From: Streptomyces sp. 130
GTDB lineage: Bacteria > Actinomycetota > Actinomycetes > Streptomycetales > Streptomycetaceae
Direction of reading: 5' to 3'
Assembly (NCBI RefSeq): GCF_007096885.1
Contig: NZ_VJNO01000005.1
Location: 62,001-126,000 of the forward strand
Length of the DNA: 64,000 bases
Shown: piece by piece, positions 8,486 to 16,889 of the stretch
How positions within the stretch are numbered: position 1 is the first letter of the stretch
Layout of the letters: each line of letters opens with the position of its first letter
Made by a program: the position numbers and the translations under genes
The notes under the pieces: model-generated
Seen by the model: only the letters and a program-made list of their open reading frames with translations
What the model was told of the DNA's origin: nothing
Databases searched by the model: none

Positions 8486-10486
8486 GTGTCCGTCGCGACG
8501 CCCATGCCCACCCCGTCAGTGACCCCGGTCGGGTCCGTCCCGGACGGCAAGGTTGCCGACTTCCTGACCGGGAAGTTCGTTAACGACACGCCCGAGGAGT
8601 ACGTCCGGCAGAACATCGAGAAGGCCCTCGTCCGGCAATACAAGTACGCCCCAGCCGACTGCGCCCCAGAGTTCCCCATAAAGGTCGGATCGGCACGCAA
8701 ACGAGTCGACATCGTGGTCTTCGGCAAGGGCGCTGACCATACCCAGGCGAACGCGTACATACTGATCGAGACCAAGAAGGCCGACGTCAAGCCGACCCAC
8801 CGCACCGAGGGCATCGGTCAGCTCCAGTCATACATGGCTTCCTGCCTCAACGCCCAGTACGGGATGTGGACGAACGGCACTGATCGGTTCTGCTTCGCCA
8901 AGCGCAGCGACGGCAAGGGCAGCTGGACGTTCGAGGAGATTATCGACGTCCCCGGGCTCGGCCAGACCGAGGCCGACGCCCAGCGGCCCAGCCGCAAGGA
9001 CCTGAAGGTCGCCACGGCCGACAACCTGCTCTTTGCGTTCCGGCGCTGCCACAACTACATCGCGGCGCACGAGGGCAAGCAGAAGACCGAAGCGTTCTGG
9101 GAGCTCCTCAAGCTGATCTTTACCAAGATCGAGGACGAGCGGGCACCGAAGCTGAACTTCTTCGCGACGCCCTCCGAGCGTGGGAGCTCGACGGTCGCAT
9201 CTGCGGCGAAGAAGCGCATCCAGGGGCTCTTCGAGCAGCGGGTGGTCAAGAAGTACCCGATGATCTTCGAAGCCAAGGACGCCGACATTGACCTCAAGCC
9301 CGAGGTCGTGGCGTACGTGGTCACCGAGCTGCAAGGCTATTCCCTGCTGCGGTCGCCCGTCGACGTCAAGGGCGTCGCATACGAGGAGATCGTTGGGTCG
9401 AATTTGCGCGGCGACCGAGGGGAGTTCTTTACGCCGCGCAACGCCTGCCGCATGGCAGTCACCATGCTCGACCCCCAGCCAGGGGAGCGGATCCTCGACC
9501 CGTCCTGCGGCACGGGCGGCTTCCTGATCACCGGGATGAACCACGCACTCGAGTACATCGAGCGCACGGAGCGCGAGCACTGGGACGACCCCGCGCAGGG
9601 CACCGACTTCGAGCGCGACGAGCTCTACCGCCGCAGGGATGAGTACTTCCGCCAGTGTGTCCTCGGCATCGACCTGAACCCCGCGCTCGTCCGTGCCGCG
9701 AAGATGAACATGGTCATGAACAACGACGGCTCCGGCGGCCTGTTCCAGGCCAACAGCCTGGAGAACCCCCACAAGTGGTCTAGGGGCCTACGCGAGGCCG
9801 TGCCCCTGGGCTCGATCGACGTCATCGTGTCCAACCCGCCGTTCGGGGCAAAGATCCCAATCGACGACGAGGGCATCCTCTCCCAGTACGACCTCGCGGC
9901 AGTGTGGGATCAGGATGACGACGGCACCTGGTCGATCCGACTCGACAAGCATGGCAACCGGGTCCTGCAGAAGTCCCAGCCGCCGGAGATTCTGTTCATC
10001 GAGCGCGCCCTGCAGCTGCTCGTCCCGGGAACCGGCCGGATGGCGATGGTCATTCCGAACGGCATCCTCAACAACCCGAGCACGGCCTACGTCCGCAACT
10101 GGCTTCTGAAGAAGGCCCAGATCCTGGCCGTGGTCGACATGCACCGTGACCTGTTCCAGCCGGGCAACGACACACAGACCTCGATGGTGCTCATGCGCCG
10201 TCTGTCGGCCGAGGAGGAGGCCGCGGCGGAGGCCGGGGGCCTCGACTACCCGGTGTTCATGGCCGTCGCGGAGAAGGTCGGTCATGACAAGCGCGGCAGC
10301 GTCATATGGCGGCGAACCGCGGACGGCTCGGACGCGCTGGTCAAGCGGATCGAGACCATCGCCGAGATCGACCAGGAGACCGGAAACGAAGTTCTCCGTG
10401 AGGTCGAGGTGACCGACCGCCAAGTCGACGACGAGCTGCCCGAGGTCGCTGAGGCGTACCGGAAGTGGCTGGGGGAACAGCGATGA
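8486..10486 (+). CDS. Restriction nuclease-adenine methyltransferase fusion (type IIB/IIG-like)
   Basis: A 666-residue protein with two activities visible. The N terminus resembles the type I HsdR N-terminal nuclease: RVDIVVF (D75) and ILIETKK (E95, K97) form a D...ExK site. From about residue 300 it is an N6-adenine methyltransferase of the HsdM kind: GEFFTPRNACRMAV, SAM motif DPSCGTGGF (about 337-345) and catalytic NPPF (about 450). No helicase domain and no separate HsdR gene are present. The start is GTG at 8486 behind AGAAGGA. Its stop overlaps the specificity gene by ATGA. This layout (A subunit cutting and methylating, B subunit recognising) is like BcgI-type systems, though a type I methylase with an odd N terminus remains possible. 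Confidence 0.8.
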   Translation: MSVATPMPTPSVTPVGSVPDGKVADFLTGKFVNDTPEEYVRQNIEKALVRQYKYAPADCAPEFPIKVGSARKRVDIVVFGKGADHTQANAYILIETKKADVKPTHRTEGIGQLQSYMASCLNAQYGMWTNGTDRFCFAKRSDGKGSWTFEEIIDVPGLGQTEADAQRPSRKDLKVATADNLLFAFRRCHNYIAAHEGKQKTEAFWELLKLIFTKIEDERAPKLNFFATPSERGSSTVASAAKKRIQGLFEQRVVKKYPMIFEAKDADIDLKPEVVAYVVTELQGYSLLRSPVDVKGVAYEEIVGSNLRGDRGEFFTPRNACRMAVTMLDPQPGERILDPSCGTGGFLITGMNHALEYIERTEREHWDDPAQGTDFERDELYRRRDEYFRQCVLGIDLNPALVRAAKMNMVMNNDGSGGLFQANSLENPHKWSRGLREAVPLGSIDVIVSNPPFGAKIPIDDEGILSQYDLAAVWDQDDDGTWSIRLDKHGNRVLQKSQPPEILFIERALQLLVPGTGRMAMVIPNGILNNPSTAYVRNWLLKKAQILAVVDMHRDLFQPGNDTQTSMVLMRRLSAEEEAAAEAGGLDYPVFMAVAEKVGHDKRGSVIWRRTADGSDALVKRIETIAEIDQETGNEVLREVEVTDRQVDDELPEVAEAYRKWLGEQR

Positions 10487-11835
10487 AGCTCGCTCCCGTC
10501 CGCTCCTCCGCCCTCCTCGAAGGGAACCGGCTCGACGCCCGCTACTTCGCCGCGCCCGCCGTGCGCATCAAGGTCGTGCTGCAGAACGCGTCCGAGGTGA
10601 ACCTGCGTGCGGTCGGCGACTACGCCGACGTGCGGGCCCCGTCTCGGTTCAAGCGGGCCTACGCTGCGCCGGGTGAGGAGTACGTGTCTTACCTGCGCCC
10701 GTATGACGTGTTCGAGTTTCTCCCACCCGAGGCCGACCGGCTGTCGCTCACCCGCACGCAGGATCTGGATGATTACCGGATCCAGGCCGGCGATTTGCTC
10801 CAGACGTGCTCCGGCCGGAACCTAGGGCCCCTCACCATCGCCGACGACTACCTCGCCCGATTCGCCCTGTCGCACGACATGATCCGGGTGACCATCGCCG
10901 ATGAGGTAGATCGCTACTACACGCTGGCTGTGCTCCAGTCCCCGACCGGCCAGGCGTTGCTCCGGGGCGACCTCAACGGCTCGGTCATCGACCACATCAC
11001 CACCGACCAGGTCTCCAACGTCCGGATCCCGTTCATCGACTCGATCCGGGACAAGGTCGCTGGCCTGATGCGCGAGGCGGTCGAAATCCGTGGAGCCGCC
11101 CGCATTGCGCTGCGCGCTGTCGTCGAGGGCGTCAACAAGAAGTACCCCAGCGAGCCGGCCAAGCCGTTCCGGGAAGGCTGGACGGTGAAGGCCAGCAACC
11201 TCGGGGTCCGGCTCGACGCGGCGTACCACGCCCAGCACATCGGCGACCTCCGCGACCGCCTCGCGGCCGAGGGTGGGGTTGAGCTCGGCCAAGCAGCCGA
11301 CATCCTCAAGCCGGGAGGGCGACCGAAGCTCTACTACGTCGGCCCCGAAGAGGGGACGCCGTTCCTCTCGGGCCGCCAGATCCTGCAACTCGACGTCGTC
11401 GGCGCGAAGAACATCTCGGCTCGATCGGTCAACAAGGGCTCCGGGTACGGCCTCGAGAAGGGGTGGATCACCTTCCAGGCCGACGGTCGGGCCGAAGAAT
11501 CCCTCGGATACCCCTCCGTGGTGCTGGAGGAGCGCGCTGGCTGGTTCGCCTCCGGCCACGTCGGCCGCGCGATCCCGAAGGACAGCGGTCACACCGGCTG
11601 GATCTGGGCCTCGATGGCCTCGGACATCGTCCAACAGCAGATCGCGGCGCTAGCCTGCGGGTCAGTCGTCGACGCACTCTATGAGCCCGACCTCGAGAGA
11701 ATCCTGATCCCACCGCTCGACGCGGTCGACGCGAAGGCGGCCCAGGCCGCATGGGACGACCTGTCAGCATCCACAAAGAAGAGCGCCGAGGCGGTTAAGC
11801 TCGTGGAAGCCACTCTTCAGGGCCTCGGAATCTGA
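10483..11835 (+). CDS. Restriction-modification specificity subunit
   Basis: A 450-residue HsdS-like protein that should provide DNA target recognition for the upstream nuclease-methylase. It starts at ATG 10483, sharing ATGA with the upstream stop, so the two are translationally coupled. Two similar halves are visible: each opens with a LDARYF / LDAAYH motif (residues about 13 and 246) and contains a target-recognition-like region followed by helical spacer segments (VAGLMREAVEIRGAARIAL and the C-terminal WDDLSASTKKSAEAVKLVE). Two recognition domains imply a bipartite target. No frameshifts seen. Confidence 0.78.
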   Translation: MKLAPVRSSALLEGNRLDARYFAAPAVRIKVVLQNASEVNLRAVGDYADVRAPSRFKRAYAAPGEEYVSYLRPYDVFEFLPPEADRLSLTRTQDLDDYRIQAGDLLQTCSGRNLGPLTIADDYLARFALSHDMIRVTIADEVDRYYTLAVLQSPTGQALLRGDLNGSVIDHITTDQVSNVRIPFIDSIRDKVAGLMREAVEIRGAARIALRAVVEGVNKKYPSEPAKPFREGWTVKASNLGVRLDAAYHAQHIGDLRDRLAAEGGVELGQAADILKPGGRPKLYYVGPEEGTPFLSGRQILQLDVVGAKNISARSVNKGSGYGLEKGWITFQADGRAEESLGYPSVVLEERAGWFASGHVGRAIPKDSGHTGWIWASMASDIVQQQIAALACGSVVDALYEPDLERILIPPLDAVDAKAAQAAWDDLSASTKKSAEAVKLVEATLQGLGI

Positions 11836-11887
11836 CTCGCGAGCATCTGTTCCACGCGTAAGGGGCGCTTCCTCAACCAGTCGAGCG

Positions 11888-11973
11888 TCCTTGATCTCGC
11901 TCCTCGCCACAGCTCACCAGCCGAGACCAAGGTCCCGACCGCAGTGCGGCCGGTCGGCACCTTGGTCTCGGCT
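11888..11973 (+). repeat. Decayed tRNA-Ser end plus terminator hairpin (old att site)
   Basis: CTCGCTCCTCGCCACAGCTC followed by ACCAGCCGAGACCAAGGTCC aligns with the end of tRNA-Ser and its downstream flank at 8095-8150 (CTCGTATCCTCCGCCACGGC, then TGACCAGCCGAAACGAAGGT) with a few substitutions and two small gaps. The hairpin 11919-11973 has 15-base perfect outer arms (AGCCGAGACCAAGGT / ACCTTGGTCTCGGCT). I interpret it as the right end of the restriction-bearing element and the original left border of the integrase-bearing one. Confidence 0.7.
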
Positions 11974-12060
11974 CTGAAAACCGAACTCGTCGGTCATCAA
12001 GATCGGGATGTCGATTCGGGCGCTCCGTCCGTTGCCCCCCTTGCTCCCGCAGGGCCTCGA

Positions 12061-12092
12061 ATGACTGGCCTCGTCCCGACGAGGCCAGTCAT
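12061..12092. terminator. Perfect 15-bp inverted repeat
   Basis: ATGACTGGCCTCGTC and GACGAGGCCAGTCAT are exact complements separated by CC. It lies 17 bases past the integrase stop (integrase on the minus strand) and is a plausible bidirectional terminator, although no T tract follows. Confidence 0.6.
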
Positions 12093-12108
12093 TAAGGACG
12101 AGGAAGCC

Positions 12109-13880
12109 CTACCACTCGTCAGTGTCGCCGTACCGCCCCGGGTTCCGGGCACGGTCCACAGCCTGTGCACACGCTTCCGAGAAGGCAGCCTCTACGGCGG
12201 CCTTGTCCGTGCCTCGTACCTGGGCCTCGACCTCCTGGCCTGAGCCGGGGCGGCGGGCCGTGCGCCAGGCCGAGACGCGGTTGGTGTAGCGGTCGGTCTC
12301 GAAGTCCCAGGCCGGCAACGACCACTGCCTTGGGGCACCGGTCGCCGCGCGTTCCCCGCCCGGGAGGAACAGAGCTCGGGCGTGGAAGATCACGGCCCGC
12401 TCCGGTACACGGTCCCGGATGGCGCTCGCGCCGTCGGGGCCCTGGTGTTCCCAGAGCCAGCGGTCCCATTCCTCGACCTGGGAGGTGTGGTCGGGCCAGT
12501 CCTCGCTCCACCGTGCGACGACCTCGTCGGCGTGCTCGCGGTGGAGGAAGGGCACGCGCCGCTCGCCGAGGCGGGCGACGTGGACCACCAGCTCGGCGGG
12601 GACGGGACTCTGGCTGGGCTCCGGCGGCGCAGCGCTTCCCGCGGTCTCGTCCGTACCCCACAGGAGGCCGCCGACCTTGGCGGCGGTGTCCTTGAGGACG
12701 CGGCTGGTCAGGTGCTGGTAGCGGCGACGCATCCGGGCGGACTTGCCGGGCTCCCAGCCCATGATGGCGTCGACGACCGCGTCGGAGACACCGAGGATGA
12801 GCAGGACCGTCGCCGCGGTGTGGCGGGCGTCGTGGAGGCGGGCGTCTCGGACGCCTGCGGCTTTCAGTAGCTCCTTCCACTTGTGATAGTCCGTGTTCGG
12901 GTTCAGAGGCTCGCCGGTCGGCGAGGTGAAGACGTACCCCTTCTCCGACCAGAGGTCACGGGCCACGGTTCGCTCGCGGGCCTGGTCCTCCTTGTGCCGG
13001 CGCATGAGCTGGAGCAGCTCTTCGGCTACGCAACGATAGGCCGCTGGCCGGCGCGGGACTTCGCGTTCTTGGTCTCGCGCCGCGTGTTGATCTTCTGAGG
13101 GCAGAAGCCGGGCCTGCGTCCGCAGCGGTCTCCGCAGCCGTGCTTGTAGCGGGGCCGCAGCCGGCCGCGCCGTACGCGGATGACGCCGAGTTCGAAGTCG
13201 ACGTCGTCCCACTGCATGCCGAGGACCTCGCCCTGCCGCAGGCCGAGGGCGAGCGCGATGACCCAGCGGGCGGTGTTGCGGTGCTTGGCGGCCTCGGCGA
13301 GCAGGTGCTGGACCTCTTCGACCGTGTACGGCTCGACTTCCTCCTCTTCGACCTTGGGGGTCTTGGCGATGGAGGCCGGGTTCGCGGTGAGGTGCTTGCG
13401 GCGCACGGCCTCGTTCAGCGCCGTGCGGATCGTGCGGTGAGCCTGGTGGGCGGTGCCGGCGGCGCTGCCGTTTTCCTGCATCTTCTTGTAGAAGCGCTCC
13501 AGGTGCTCGGGGTCGAGCTTCTCCAGGCGGTGGGCGCCCAGGCCGGGGATGAGGTGGTGGTTCACCGCGACGCGGTAGCCGTCGATGGTGTTCTCCGAGA
13601 CGTGCGCGGCGGCGATGTTCTCGACCCAATGGGTGAGCCAGGTCTTCACGGTCCAGGACTGGCCGGCCTTGCGGACGGCGCCCTTGTCGCGCTGGCGCTC
13701 CAGTTCGCGGACGACCTTGGTGACCTCGGGGCGGGTCTTGCGGCTGACGTGGCGCCGGTCCGGGGTGCCGTCGTCCTTGACGCCGACGGTGACGCGGCCG
13801 TGCCAGCGGCCGTCCTTGCCGAGGTAGATGGAGGAAGCGCCGTTGGGCTGGCGAGGCTTCGGTGCGGAGGTGCGAGTCAC
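12109..13880 (-). pseudogene. int: Tyrosine recombinase (integrase) with a frameshift
   Basis: The first part (GTG 13880 to about 13030) encodes an N-terminal arm/core-binding domain and ALALGLRQGEVLGMQWDD with the first catalytic Arg. It then ends at KSRAGQRPIVA-stop. The second part, in another frame from about 13045 to 12109, continues VAEELLQLMRRH and carries DARLHDARHTAATVLL (His-x-x-Arg) and MRRRYQHLT (catalytic Tyr). All catalytic residues exist but in two frames, so one or two bases were lost near 13030-13045; a sequencing error would look the same. The long C-terminal extension (about 180 residues after Tyr) is unusual. The start overlaps the excisionase-like gene by GTGA. It is the recombinase expected for tRNA-Ser integration. 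Confidence 0.82.
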
Positions 13881-14173
13881 GCGGCGGCCCCGAAGTCCGT
13901 CGCCGACAGTCGGCGGGCCATGAAGTCGTTCACCGCCTCCGCTGGGATGCGGCGCAAGCTCCCGATCTTGACGGAGGCGATCTCGCCGGAGGAGACGTAT
14001 TCGTAGAGCTTGGTGCGGCCGATGCCGATTCGACGGGCGGCCTCGGAGACGGTCAGGGCGACCAAGGTTGTGTCGCCGACGGGTCGCCGCTCGGCCATCA
14101 GGATGCGCAGGGCGTCTTCGGGGACGTCCAGGAGCTGGGCTATCTGGGAAATGGGCAGCGTGGGCTGCGGCAT
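13877..14173 (-). CDS. xis: Excisionase-like helix-turn-helix protein
   Basis: A 98-residue protein whose second half is a MerR-like excisionase domain: LTVSEAARRIGIGRTKLYEY, then SGEIASVKIGSLRRIPAEAV. This DNA-binding fold assists excision or controls integrase genes in actinobacterial elements. ATG 14173 is chosen because GGAGGAG stands 8 bases upstream; the frame is open further to 14287 without a better ribosome site. Its stop overlaps the integrase GTG, so the two are one transcription unit. A 16-base box at 14248-14263 lies 75 bases upstream. Confidence 0.82.
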   Translation of the reverse strand: MPQPTLPISQIAQLLDVPEDALRILMAERRPVGDTTLVALTVSEAARRIGIGRTKLYEYVSSGEIASVKIGSLRRIPAEAVNDFMARRLSATDFGAAA

Positions 14174-14247
14174 GGGGATACTCCTCCCGCCGGCCTCGCG
14201 GCGTCGCGGGAGCGGCAACTCCCGCCGGCCTGGCCGGTGGCGTCGTA

Positions 14248-14263
14248 CAGGGATGGATGGTTG
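14248..14263 (-). promoter_or_regulatory. 16-base box upstream of xis-int, candidate operator
   Basis: On the minus strand this is CAACCATCCATCCCTG. The identical 16 bases stand at 15076-15091 on the plus strand ahead of the replication gene. Each box lies 60-90 bases upstream of its start codon and in the same orientation relative to the gene it precedes. The XRE regulator gene lies between them. Shared control of excision and replication is inferred. Confidence 0.6.
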
Positions 14264-14335
14264 ATCGTCGGCGACGGAGGTCGCCACGTGTGGTGTTCTC
14301 AGCGTTCGTAGCGCCGTGGAAGAGACAGTGGCCGG

Positions 14336-14875
14336 CTATTCGCCGACGGGTCGCTGCCCCTGGTTTCGCAGGTGGGCCCGGGACGGGTGCATGCTTCTCA
14401 TCAACGCTCGCTCTTCGAGCCGGAGGAGCTCGTCGACCTGCCCTCTCCGCTCGGGTCCCTTGTCCCCGTAGGCATCGAGTTCCCTCTGGATCTCGCCCAG
14501 GTGCATCTGGTTCCGGTCGATCGCCGCTCGAAGCTGGTGGTACTCCCGCGTCATCTGGACGTACTCATGGGCCAGCTGCCGAATGCGGGGCGTGGCCAGC
14601 TCCCCCGGCGGGCCGGTCAGGTCCTGCATGGTGAGGTCGAAAACCTTGCAGAAGCCGAGCGCCTCGTCGAGGTTCACCCTGCGACGGGGCTTGCCGCTCT
14701 CGATGCGCCAGATCGCGGACTGGTTGATCGGATGACCGACGGCGGCCATCTCCTCGGCGAGCTTCACCGTGCTCCAACCGCGGACCTCGCGTTCCAGCTT
14801 GACGCGTGCGGCGACGTGATCTTCCGGCACCGGTCGGCCGGGGCCGGCGCGCTCCGCGCCTTCCTCACCGCTCAC
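14336..14875 (-). CDS. XRE-family transcriptional regulator of the element
   Basis: A 179-residue protein with an HTH_XRE domain at about residues 20-85 (VKLAEEMAAVGHPINQSAIW, then RIESGKPRRRVNLDEALGFC) and a coiled-coil-like helical tail (TREYHQLRAAIDRNQMHLGE...). Start is GTG 14875 with GGGAGG five bases upstream. It is placed between xis-int and the replication gene, the usual position of a maintenance repressor, and is flanked by two identical 16-base boxes. I infer it represses both units; the binding site is not proven. Confidence 0.78.
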   Translation of the reverse strand: MSGEEGAERAGPGRPVPEDHVAARVKLEREVRGWSTVKLAEEMAAVGHPINQSAIWRIESGKPRRRVNLDEALGFCKVFDLTMQDLTGPPGELATPRIRQLAHEYVQMTREYHQLRAAIDRNQMHLGEIQRELDAYGDKGPERRGQVDELLRLEERALMRSMHPSRAHLRNQGQRPVGE

Positions 14876-15075
14876 TCGCGCCTCCCTTCACACGTCGACA
14901 GGTCCAATCGATCCAGCGTCCACAACTAAACATCGTTGCGAATTGAAATGCAAGGCATTGCGTTGCCGAAAATCTCGGCTATGGTCGTACTCCGCCGTAC
15001 AGCGACGGACGGAACCGCACACGCAAGCGGCCCCGGTGCTACGAACACCGGGGCCGAAGTAGAGGCTCCACCGCA

Positions 15076-15091
15076 CAACCATCCATCCCTG
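15076..15091 (+). promoter_or_regulatory. 16-base box upstream of replication gene, candidate operator
   Basis: CAACCATCCATCCCTG, 61 bases before the GTG of the helicase pseudogene; exact partner of the box at 14248-14263. A weak palindrome TGCAA-GGCA-TTGC at about 14949 lies near the regulator's own start and may be a further control site. Confidence 0.6.
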
Positions 15092-15151
15092 AACGATCGA
15101 AACCGGAGGCCGGGGTTGCCGCCCCATATGGCCTGCCGGGTGAGGAGCTCC

Positions 15152-16636
15152 GTGAACCAGGGTACGACCCTGCCATCCCAGACGCCATCCCGCTTCGACG
15201 AAGGCTCCACCCCGACGGAGCATCCGTTCAACCTGGATGCCGAGTGCGCAGTCCTCGGCGCCTGCATGCACGAACCCGGCGTCATCGCCGCGGTCAGGCC
15301 CATCCTCGGCGACGACGCCTTCTACCGGCCTGCGCACGAGACCATCTGGCGCGCGCTCCTCACTCAGCATCGCGAGGACAAACCCACCGACCCGATCGTC
15401 CTCACCGAGCTGCTCCAGCAGCAAGGGGACCTACAGCGCGTGGGTGGCCACACCTACCTGTCTCAGCTCGCCAACGCTCCCTACGGCACTAGCAGCGCCG
15501 AGTACCACGCGGAGATCGTCCGCTCGAAAGCCGACCTTCGCCGCCTGGTGACCTCGGCGGTACGAACCCTCCAGCGGGCCCGGGAACCCGGCGCCGATCC
15601 CGAGGCGATCCGCAGCGAAGTCGAAGCGGAAGTGCGCGCAGAGCGGGAGCGTGCGCTCGCCTCGGGACAAGGACGGTTGTCCCGCTTCGCCACCGACGGG
15701 TGGTCATTCGTCAAAGAGAGCGGGGCGGACGCCGAGCCCTTGTGGGGTACGCGTGAGAAGACCAGGAGACAGTCCTGGAGATGCCCGTCGCCCCAAGCCG
15801 GCGCGTGCTCTACCTGGCGATGGACCGCCCCAAGCAGATCGCCAAGGCCATGGCCCGCCGCGTTTTCTCGACCGACGAGAAGATCCTGCGCGAGCGGCTC
15901 GTGGTCTGGCAGGGCCCGCTGCCCGCGACCCTCGACAAGGAGCCCGACCTCCTCGCCGATCTCGCCGCCGCCCACCAGGCCGACACGATCGTGATCGACA
16001 GCCTCAAGGACGCGGTCAGCACGATGGTCGACGACAGTCTCGCGGTCGCCTTCCACAACGCACGCATGCGCACCCTGCGCAACGGCGTTGAGATCCTGGA
16101 GCTGCACCACCAGCGCAAGGCAACCGCGGACGCTCCACGTGGGCAACGCCCCAGCCTGGACCAGGTCTACGGCTCCACCTGGATCACCGCCGGCGCGGGC
16201 AGTGTAGCGGATTCGGTCATGGGATGACCGTCCGCCGACCTGGATCACCGCCGGCGCGGGCAGTGTCCTGTTCGTGAGCGGACGGGCAGGAGATCCCGCG
16301 GTCACCCTGCACCACCTCAAGACCCCCACCGGTGAGGTCGGCCCCCTGGACGTCACGCACGACCATGTGCGCGGCACCACCATCGTCGACCCCACCAAGG
16401 ACCCCGCCGTCCTGCTACGCAACGCCCCCAACGGGCTGACCGCACGCGATCTGGCCACCGTCCTCATCGGCGGAGGCGACCCCGACCGTGCCGACATCGA
16501 GAAGGCCCGACGCCACCTCGGCCGCCTCGTCGACAGCGGCCTGGCCACCAAGACCGACGGCATCGCCGGAGGGGCCGGAGGCGGCCAGCAGGCCCGCTAC
16601 TACGCCTCCGCCCGCCACCTCACCGCCGTCGGCTGA
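15152..16636 (+). pseudogene. DnaB-like replicative helicase/ATPase, inactivated by deletion and insertion
   Basis: The start is GTG 15152 behind GAGGAG. HPFNLDAECAVLGACMHEPG to about residue 100 is the DnaB N-terminal domain. The frame then runs to GADAEPLWGTREKT, after which the sequence jumps out of frame to a segment reading VLEMPVAPSRRVLYLAMDRP. The Walker A loop and about 25-30 codons that should lie between are missing. A RecA-type core follows (TIVIDSLKDAV), and at 16205 a 61-bp insertion shifts the frame again before the C-terminal winged-helix part ending at 16636. The element's autonomous replication is therefore probably lost. Position after the regulator matches replication genes of actinobacterial integrative elements. 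Confidence 0.8.
16177..16266 (+). repeat. 29-bp direct repeat around a 32-bp palindrome-bearing insert
   Basis: The block starting ACCTGGATCACCGCCGG occurs at 16177-16205 and exactly again at 16238-16266. The 32 bases between contain GCGGATTCGGTCAT and ATGACCGTCCGC, an imperfect inverted repeat. The 61-base net gain shifts the helicase frame. It resembles a small insertion with long target duplication, or a replication-slippage event at a hairpin. Confidence 0.75.
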
Positions 16637-16889
16637 CCTCCTCGCCAAACCCCCTCGAAGCGTTCACGGGACCGTGCACGCGGCCTCCACGCCCGTGCAC
16701 CCCCGTGAACCGCTCACAGGGCACACGGTCACCGAAAAACCGCAGGTAGAGCGATCACGCGCCCGTACACGCCGTGCACGTGCCTAAGCGATCACGCGCG
16801 GGCCCCCCTTTAGAAGGGGGCCCGCGTGTACGCCCCCTCCGTGAACGCCGTGGTCGTCTCCCCGCCCTTCCCCCGGAGCAGATCCGCGC
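16637..16889. other. Repeat-rich spacer after replication gene, possible origin
   Basis: No gene is seen in these 253 bases. They hold several CGTGCAC motifs, two copies of AGCGATCACGCGC (16750 and 16787), and a strong hairpin ACGCG-GGGCCCCC / GGGGGCCC-GCGT at about 16794-16828. Repeats beside a replication gene suggest an origin or its remnant, but a terminator plus chance GC-rich repeats is equally possible. Confidence 0.4.
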
